A stretch of 64,000 nt of DNA from Laburnicola sp. R22_1 (taxonomy: Eukaryota > Ascomycota > Dothideomycetes > Pleosporales > Didymosphaeriaceae). The first letter of the stretch is position 1, and the number at the start of each line of letters is the position of its first letter. Where the stretch lies: contig JACONQ010000003.1 in NCBI GenBank assembly GCA_014281115.1, forward strand, positions 1,798,001 through 1,862,000, written 5' to 3'. Positions 58,101 through 64,000 of this stretch are shown piece after piece. The position numbers and the translations under genes are program-made. Below the pieces are notes generated by a model that saw only the letters and a list, made by a program, of their open reading frames with translations, ran no database searches and was not told the DNA's origin.

Positions 58101-60024
58101 GCTCTCCTGGACCTTCTAGGATTGTTCGGGGGGTTCTTCTTATCTGTCGCTTAGACTTTGATCTTCCACATGCGTCGCACTTAACGGTAGGAATGCCAAC
58201 AATCTTCACCCCCTCAGAGTGATGCACGAGGTGCTCAAGTGCCTGAGGTCCTGGGTGTCCCAGTCGTTTGTGCCACATCTCACCGCTCGCTCGTTGTCGC
58301 GGCTTAATTGTGCGTGCTTTGGTTGTTGCAAAGGTTGATTTTGGCTCAGAGACATTGTTGTACTCAACAACCCATTGTCCGTATCGTTCTTCAAGGAGCG
58401 CAACAGCGCTATCGTCGTATCGGCGTAGTACGGTAGGGTTTGACTTGGTATCCCACCATAGGCCTTGTTGTCGGAGTACTCTAAATGAGACAAGGTTACA
58501 GTGTAGGTCTGGGCAGAAGGCCACATCTCTGAGGTGAAGGCGGCGTGTTGAGCCTGCAGTCTTCACTCTCACATATAGTGAGCCATATGCCATAATCCAT
58601 ACGCGTGAGTTCCCTGCCTATAAGAAATCTCCTAGTATGGGTGGCCAAGTGTTTGTAAATCGTCTGATATTATTTGCTACATGGCACGTTGTCCCTAAGT
58701 TGAGGATAAAGGATCGTTCAAGTGGGTACCTTGACTGTTTCGTCATGAAAGAGGCGGCGGCTATCGCAATATTGACCTCTCCAATTTGCCTTCCATGTAG
58801 TCACTCCTCTGTGGAAGCTTCTATCGTTGGAGTCGCTGAGTGCGACTTCTTAAGAGCTGGGGTCTTCGATCGTGGCCTTTTCGCTGAGCGTATTTCCTCC
58901 TAAAGTTCAGCATTGTTGCTAATCCTTTCTTAAGCCATTCTCTTGACGCCGTCTCGGGCTCTCCAATTTGGAGGCGCTGTCTCTGGCATTGCATACCAAC
59001 ACTTGTTGAGATCATGTGGTCCATCACAAGCCTTACACTTCTGCGTTGTATGGTCGATCGTATCACTATCGCGATAACTGCGCTTTTGACGTTGGTTACA
59101 ACCTCTTCCGCGAGTTGGTTTAGTATCGGCATTATCATCAGCTTCTTCTCCAGCGAGGGTTGGTCCTCCAGCTGAGAAGGCTGCTCTGGACGATTTGCTC
59201 TTAGCTGGGTATAGTAGGTTGGCTTGTTTTCTAAATCGTAGGAACATGTCGGTGGCCGTCACCGTAGGATCTGGGAGGCCGTTTTCCATAAATGAGATTG
59301 TCCATCCTTGGAAATTCTTTGCTGTAGCTTTCACGAAGTCGTTCTTGATGAATTGATCGTTCAGGCAGTCGGGTACACCAGTCGCTTTGGCTTCTGTAAC
59401 CGCGTGGTCCACTTCAGTAAGCCAGGTGTCCTAATGGGCTGTTGTCCTTATTGGTTTAAAGGCTGCTTGGTATCGTTCCCTTGCTTTGTTGAGCTTGTCC
59501 TCTGATCTCACGCCTACAGTAGCGGCGAGTTTGATTATCCAGCTTCGATATGGTTGGGACGGCTTGCAGCAGTTGGTGAATAGGTGTAAGAATACTGTTG
59601 TCTAAATGAAGTTGGTGACCTGAGAGAAGTGGGTTTGTTCTCGTTAATGTTTCTGATCGAGGACCTTGTATTCTTCAAAAATGGACTTGAAGTCGTCTAC
59701 GTCTTCTTTGTATGAGGTCTTGCCGGCGTTCGAGAGGTTGGACGGTCGAGCCGGTACAAACGGGGGTATCACTGCGTGCTGCCCGTGATTCGCTCGGTAT
59801 TAGGTTTGATGTTGGTTTATCGCCGCTGTAGCTGGTTGATAGTCGGCTATCAAGGGCCTGATTGGGGCGATAGGTTCGGCGAGTGGCTAGGCCATCTGTT
59901 TGGGGTCGATCTTCGACCAGACGTTCAACGACACACACTTCGACTCCAGTTGTGCGATCCACTTGATCCACTGGGTATGGTCCATAAGGATTACTGTGGG
60001 GTCGCGATTCGGGGTAGTTGACAT
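55105..60024 (-). pseudogene. Copia-3 gag-pol polyprotein (stops, no frameshift)
   Basis: ATG at 60024 (MSTTPNRDPTV) to stop at 55105: 4,920 nt, 1,640 codons, one frame, interrupted only by stops of TGG/CAG/CAA origin. Gag: 60024-58930 with a CKACDGPHDLNKC zinc knuckle near 59040. Protease and GAG_pre-integrase: about 58800-58150 (HLRDVAFCPDLHCNLVS; MWHKRLGHPG; CDACGRSKSKR). Integrase: 58110-57480 (ERIALDFHDY; AQNGGAKRLG; YLYNRTP). Reverse transcriptase: 56859-56002 with QYDVTNAF and the intact YVDD box near 56163. RNase H: 55929-55105 (ASDASFADN, QCDNKQTIRL, DIHNHWLRQE). The longest open pieces are 58593-57925 and 59412-58930. Confidence 0.92.
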
Positions 60025-60113
60025 CTTGATGGATTTTTATCGTTCTGTGCGACGTCGCGTCGTTTCGGCTCGAGTTGTATCGGCGTTCTGGTTGTTCCGG
60101 TGTTCAAGGTAGA

Positions 60114-60131
60114 GGCACTGAGACTCTTAAT
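60114..60131 (-). other. Copia-3 primer-binding site (tRNA-Lys anticodon arm)
   Basis: Next to the 5' LTR the plus strand reads GCACTGAGACTCTTAAT, whose TGAGACTCTTAAT part equals the anticodon arm and loop of eukaryotic tRNA-Lys(CUU). The element's RNA would pair with a half-tRNA. The assignment depends on the host's own tRNA sequence. Confidence 0.5.
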
Positions 60132-60358
60132 TGTCAGATATAAGGGTATTCTTAATAAATAAGATGAAAGGTGGTTTAATTTTAATAAGTGTTGAGATCG
60201 GCTCATTCCGTTAATTGTGTGTCTCCTCTCTCGAGGTTTGCTTGTGCGCTGTTTTGGTTCTTGGCTAATCCTCCATACTATCCCTATTTGGGTAGGGGCT
60301 GTTTCATCTCTCTCCTGCCACCCACGATAGTTGTTCGGATCACCTATCCAATCTGACA
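60132..60358 (-). repeat. Copia-3 5' LTR
   Basis: 227 bp, four transition differences from 54830-55056. Confidence 0.95.
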
Positions 60359-61692
60359 AATAGCAAATCGCGCTGTTTGTCGCGCTACCTAGTTGGTCTT
60401 AGAGGGTAGATTAAGGGATATTATATGCCTTCGCTACAGCGCGTATGCTTAGATAAAGGCTAGCGTTAAAATCGCTAATAGGTAATTATATAGCTTCTTC
60501 GCGGCAGTCTATATTAATAAGTGTTATAGAGAGATATTGCGTATTTTGTGTAGGTGTCGCGTTTTGGTAGGGTGGGCGGCAACCCTATATAGGCGGTAAC
60601 TATATGCGCTAGCTTAGCCTTTCGCAACGTGTTTTTTAATATGTTTATACTAGAAAACTATAAGAAAGCCATTAAGGCCACTAGGCTTATTTCTTTAAAC
60701 GTGTTAGTAGTAGTAGATTGCCTTAATGTGCGTATTTACACTCTACCTTAGAGTACCCTACTAAATACACTATGGCAAGCCAGGACCCTAAGTAATACCC
60801 TTAAGTTTGGATTCTAGTCAAAGCTTATACGCGACTCTTTTATTTAGTCTTTACCTAATACTAAATTAAGCTACTTATAGCTTATAAAAGGTGCTAAACT
60901 TATGCTCTACTATAGTGTACTTTAAGAGACCCGTATTAAGGAACTTAAGAAGCAAATTAAGGTTCTAACAAAGCGAAAAACGCGTAAAAGAAAGCGCATT
61001 TAGAAAGGTAGGACGCTAGGCTTTACTTAGGAAGCAGATTTAGAAGTAGAAAGCCCTTCTATTAGGATGAAGTTGTTGAAAAGGGCGCGAGGTAGTGGTA
61101 AGGAAGAGGCAGGTCCCTTAATATAACGCCGCTATAGGAGGTGCGAAGAGCCTAGGCACAATGCAAGAACCTGTTAGATAGATAAAGAGATAGAGGAGGA
61201 GTTAGATATTACCCTCAGCGGCTTATTTTTAGATAGTGTTAAGAGTAAATTAGAGTGATTTTATTATAGGTTACTATAAGGCCAAAAATAACGGGTTAAT
61301 TTTCTCTTGCAATAGTATATACTTAGTGACAAAAGATTAGATAAAGTACTACTTAAGATATAGTATGCTTTACTGCGAATTATAATAAGTATACTATATA
61401 TTATCTATATATAGTATAGTAGATAATATATTGTATATTATAGGGAGTCTTATTATAAGTTCGTACTACTAAGAAAGACTTCTTAACTTTACGCGACTGT
61501 TGCAGCCGCGCAAAGAGGCTATATAACGTAAAAAGTAGATTAAATAGTAACTTAGTATATTATAAGTTATAGTAGATTATTATAAATTACTATAAAGTAA
61601 CGTTAGTGGTGTTCTATAATAAGTTATAAGGGACCTTAAAGTTGCCAAGAATAACTATTTGGCAGACTAATCTATCCGGGCTACTAATAGAA

Positions 61693-61749
61693 TATGTTAA
61701 TATAATACATAATATATAATATATAATATATAATATAATATATAATGTA
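61693..61749. repeat. TA microsatellite between Pogo-A and Pogo-C
   Basis: AATATATAATATATAATATA-type tract, pure A/T apart from single bases at the edges. It is the common target region of both elements and resembles 43797-44037. Confidence 0.8.
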
Positions 61750-63586
61750 TTCTATTAGTGAGCGACCATATTAGTAAGCTGGCCACTTTTCCTTAGCACA
61801 ACTAACTTATATTATAACTCTTTAATTTTATTACTATTAAATAAGGAGCCTATATATATTATGCTTAGATTTAATTTAGAAGATACCTCTATATTTTTTT
61901 TATATATTTGCATATTGTGTTTAGTCCCCCCACAGTTTTTATAGTGCTATAGAGCTAGTTAGACTCTTTTTTAATTACTACTATTATAAGCCTTCTTTAA
62001 TCGCGAAGGCGCCTATAATGCCTTAGTAGCTACCTACGCTGCTATAGTTCTATACTCTATAGTTTTACCCTACTAGATTTGCTTTCTTTTACGTAATTTC
62101 TGCTTAGTTATTACTACTAATTGCTTTTTAAGCTTATAAACGGGAGCGGTTAAAAGAGCGTTTTAATATAGTATAAGTTTACCACCTTTTATAAGCTAAG
62201 AGAAGCTAGCCTAAGCTATAATAGGTAATTAAGTAAAGGAGTTACTTACTAGTTTTAACTAGAATTTAAACTCGTGCGTATTACTTAGTGTTTTTAATTG
62301 CTATAGCGTCTCCTATAGTGGGAGTGCTAGTGGGATATATAGCTGTACTTTAAGGCGATTTAATACTACCTATATATTAATAGGAATAAGGCCTAATGCC
62401 TTAAAGGCCTTATAATAGATTTTTTTATAAACATATTAAAAAACGCGTCTTTAAAGGCTAGGAGAAAGCCTTCCTTATTAATATAGAAGACGCGCCTGTG
62501 TGCTAAGTCTCTAATGTGCTAAGAGTACTTACGCTTTAATAGTAAGAAGCAGACTATATTAAGTAGCTAAAGGACGTGCAATAAGTAAGATGGTATGTAG
62601 AGGATAAGAATCTTATTTTTAAGGTAGTAGTCCTTAAAATTCTAGTTAAGGTAGCTCTTATAGCTGTCTAAAATAAGCAGCCTATATTCCCCTATCTGGC
62701 GCGCCTTTGTATGCGCGTTAAAATGCTTTAACCACTCTAGACTAAGCACGTTATTAGTCTAGCTATTCTTAGAGACTAAGAGCTTCTAATTGCGTGGTAT
62801 ATCTGCCTCCTTATACTACGTAGAGATGTAAACGCATTCTTTATAGATAATAAAAGATAGGGTTATATACCTAGTAGCGCAGATACTCTAGATAATAGTA
62901 ACCTACTTATAATTACCTAGCTAAATAAGCTTAGGTTAAGCATATCTCTCTGCGCCTATAATAACCTTTATTAAGCTAATAATACCTATCTAGAAGCCAG
63001 TCTTATTAAAGTTGTGCACGTTGTTGTTATAAACGCTATACTTAGCTTTAGTATCCTCTACTAGCTTAAACTACGCGCTAATTATCTGTAGATCCTTCTA
63101 GAGTATTCTCTAGCAGTCTTTAGCTTAATTAAAGGCTATTTTAAGCTCGGCTAAGCGTGTTATAAAGCGCTTAGCCTAGCGCTTACTAATAGACTAGTTA
63201 CTATGTATACCTAGTAGTTTATTCTCTCTATCTTCTATCTTGCATAGCCAGAGCGCAAATCCTTACGAATTAAGGTTAAGAATATATTAGATAATTGTCT
63301 ACTCTTTAGTTACAGCAAGTTTCTAAATCCCTAGTTAAGTTTAGGCGCGTAAAGTAATTCTATGAAGCTAATTAGAGAGGCGCTAGTGTTTAACGTTAAA
63401 GGCAGCAGTTACGCATTATAGGCTTTAAATTTAGCTAGAAGTATAGGCCTTAAGAGTAAGGTTAATTTTGCCTTCTTAGTTAACTAATATCGTATTGTGT
63501 TGTAGAGACATATTAGAGTTACTAAAGTGTTAGTCGTGCTAAGAAAAAGTGGCTGGCTTACTAATGTGGCCGGCTTACTAATAAAA
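61750..63586 (-). mobile_element. Pogo-C: RIP-degraded pogo transposon
   Basis: Ends TTCTATTAGTGAGCGACC (61750) and inverted TTTTATTAGTAAGCCGGCC (63586) with TA on each side; inverted similarity about 60 bp. The TIR holds a doubled TTAGTAAGCCRGCCAC motif 17 bp apart. One transposase on the minus strand, related to that of Pogo-A. The boundary could be eight bases further in, at a second TA. Confidence 0.85.
61850..63511 (-). pseudogene. Pogo-C transposase
   Basis: ATG at 63511 (MSLQHNTILVN, stop, EGKINLTLKAY), collinear with the Pogo-A protein. The DDE region HNFNKTGF at 63016-62993 is in frame with this start (NFDETGF in the family, with D to N and E to K). The C-terminus has LRKRKQI and a degraded zinc knuckle NCGGTKHN near 61940. 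About 550 codons with many TAG/TAA stops. Dead. Confidence 0.82.
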
Positions 63587-64000
63587 TATAAAAATCTTAA
63601 TAGTATACTATATACTATATAAAGTATAAAGTATAGAGTATAAAGTATAAAATAGAAATATTAAAATATAAAATATTAATTTATAATATTAATTATATTA
63701 GGAAGAGAAATATTGTAGACCTTTTAGTGTATAGTATAACACTATAAGAGAAAGCTATAGGTATACTAAAAACATATTTAAAAAAGTAAAGTAGTAAGAT
63801 ATATTAGGCTAGGGACTATTTATTAGTACGTGCAAATTAGCCCCTTATATTAATAATAAGATAGTTAATTATAAAATATACTAGGTACTAAAGTTAATAA
63901 TAATATAATATATAGCTACTGCCTATACATTATAAAATGCGCAACTAGATAAAGATTGCCTAATTATACTACCTTTCTATCCTTATAAATAATTAATTAC
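63587..64000. other. RIP-degraded AT-rich DNA to window end
   Basis: Starts with short TATAAAGTATA repeats (63600-63660), then featureless TA-rich sequence. No gene or element recognised. Confidence 0.5.

Larger units (their letters stand above)
54830..60358 (-). mobile_element. Copia-3: near-intact Ty1/copia element
   Basis: 5,529 bp, minus orientation, target duplication AATAG (54825-54829 and 60359-60363). The 227-bp LTRs (TGTCAGATATAAGGG ... CCAATCTGACA) differ at four sites, all transitions. Polypurine tract AAGGGGGTG beside the 3' LTR. One gag-pol frame of 1,640 codons. Normal base composition apart from scattered nonsense changes; the youngest insertion of the nest. Confidence 0.95.
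51900..60513 (-). pseudogene. Pogo-B transposase, split by two insertions
   Basis: Minus-strand gene in three pieces: 60513-60359, about 54829-54096 and about 52570-51900, separated by Copia-3 and Tc1-1. The N-terminus reads DCREEAI ... YNIP ... STL (psq helix-turn-helix), and across the Copia-3 junction continues as RLTPASEDFLVD (CENP-B-like). The 54.1-54.6 kb part matches the DDE half of Pogo-D, and 51.9-52.2 kb its coiled-coil end. The expected start codon is ATA (60511-60513), an ATG-to-ATA change. Confidence 0.75.
51772..60614 (-). mobile_element. Pogo-B: pogo transposon carrying nested insertions
   Basis: Ends AGCTAGCGTATATAGTTG (51772) and the inverted AGCTAGCGCATATAGTTA (60614) are flanked by TA duplications (51770-51771, 60615-60616); inverted similarity extends about 65 bp. 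Without Tc1-1 and Copia-3 it is about 1,790 bp, the size of Pogo-D, to which it is related in both TIR start (AGCT) and transposase. It is inserted in the Pogo-A transposase. RIP-mutated, whereas Copia-3 inside it is nearly normal in composition. Confidence 0.88.
44113..61258 (+). pseudogene. Pogo-A transposase, split by two insertions
   Basis: Segments 44113-44188, 50795-51771 and 60617-61258 together make 565 codons in a single frame: removing Copia-1b and Pogo-B with one copy of each target duplication restores continuity. The N-terminus (MSL, stop, YNALL..., EGKIKLALYAY) continues into a psq helix-turn-helix (YNIPKSTLSN). Then come a CENP-B-like domain and a DDE domain with HNFNKIDF (NFDETGF, D to N and E to K), LLILDSYKSHHS and PLNMVCFALLK. 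The C-terminus has KTRKRKR and a CEEPRHNARTC zinc knuckle, ending at TGA 61256-61258. Internal stops are TAG/TAA only. Confidence 0.88.
44038..61692 (+). mobile_element. Pogo-A: pogo transposon carrying nested insertions
   Basis: The left end (TTCTATTAGTAGCC at 44038) is matched in reverse at 61692, with inverted similarity continuing about 50 bp. TA flanks lie at 44036-44037 and 61693-61694; a second TA eight bases further in on each side is an alternative boundary. Without its insertions (Copia-1b 44189-50789 and Pogo-B 51772-60614, each with one target copy) the element is about 2.2 kb. It encodes a plus-strand transposase. RIP damage is strong. It is the oldest layer of the nest. Confidence 0.88.

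Overview
The window reads as a gene-poor, transposon-packed part of a filamentous ascomycete (Pezizomycotina) genome. The evidence is very AT-rich stretches dominated by TA, TAG and CTA in which remnant reading frames are broken almost only by TAG/TAA codons (C-to-T or G-to-A changes in CpA/TpG context, the mark of repeat-induced point mutation, RIP), short 51-54 bp introns with GTANGN...CTAAT...YAG signals, pogo/Fot1-type DNA transposons, and fungal-type secreted proteins. No tRNA, rRNA, CRISPR array or bacterial-style operon was seen.

Layout. 1-7178: an interrupted solo-LTR-like unit (266-2570) carrying a 1.8 kb pogo element (Pogo-D), then a RIP-degraded Ty3/gypsy remnant (Gypsy-1) with a 46-bp tandem array. 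7179-16409: a complete but RIP-degraded 9.2 kb Ty3/gypsy element (Gypsy-2) with 180-bp LTRs and target duplication GAACC. 14705-18985: two inverted copies of an unrecognised repeat (R1; third fragment at 32935), then a RIP-killed protein-kinase-like gene. 21424-28021: Ty1/copia element Copia-1a (TSD ATATA). 28022-38465: RIP-degraded DNA with a truncated second copia family (Copia-2).

38466-43640 is the only normal-composition, gene-bearing island: a secreted SGNH (GDSL-like) hydrolase (minus; one intron; in-frame TAA before a 99-codon open extension), a divergently transcribed secreted protein with deaminase-superfamily-like CAE and PC...GC motifs (plus; one intron), and a convergent F-box/LRR-like protein (minus). 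Composition changes sharply at both edges, as in effector-bearing islands of 'two-speed' fungal genomes.

44038-61692 is one pogo element (Pogo-A, about 2.2 kb before insertion) expanded to 17.7 kb by nested insertions: Copia-1b (TSD GAATA) in its transposase 5' end, and Pogo-B (TA duplication) in its 3' half; Pogo-B itself contains a Tc1-like element and a third copia family, Copia-3 (TSD AATAG). Removing each insert with one target copy restores the Pogo-A transposase frame. A fourth pogo element, Pogo-C, lies at 61750-63586.

The most unusual points are: a second ORF of 528 nt behind the Copia-1 polyprotein, joined to it by an ATGA stop/start overlap and preserved in length in both copies; primer-binding sites in Copia-1 and Copia-3 that match tRNA anticodon stem-loops (initiator Met and Lys-CUU) rather than tRNA 3' ends, implying half-tRNA priming; polyprotein frames of 1,620 and 1,640 codons broken by stops but without frameshift; the deaminase-like secreted protein; and the R1 repeat. 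All domain calls rest on recalled family motifs; no database search was possible.
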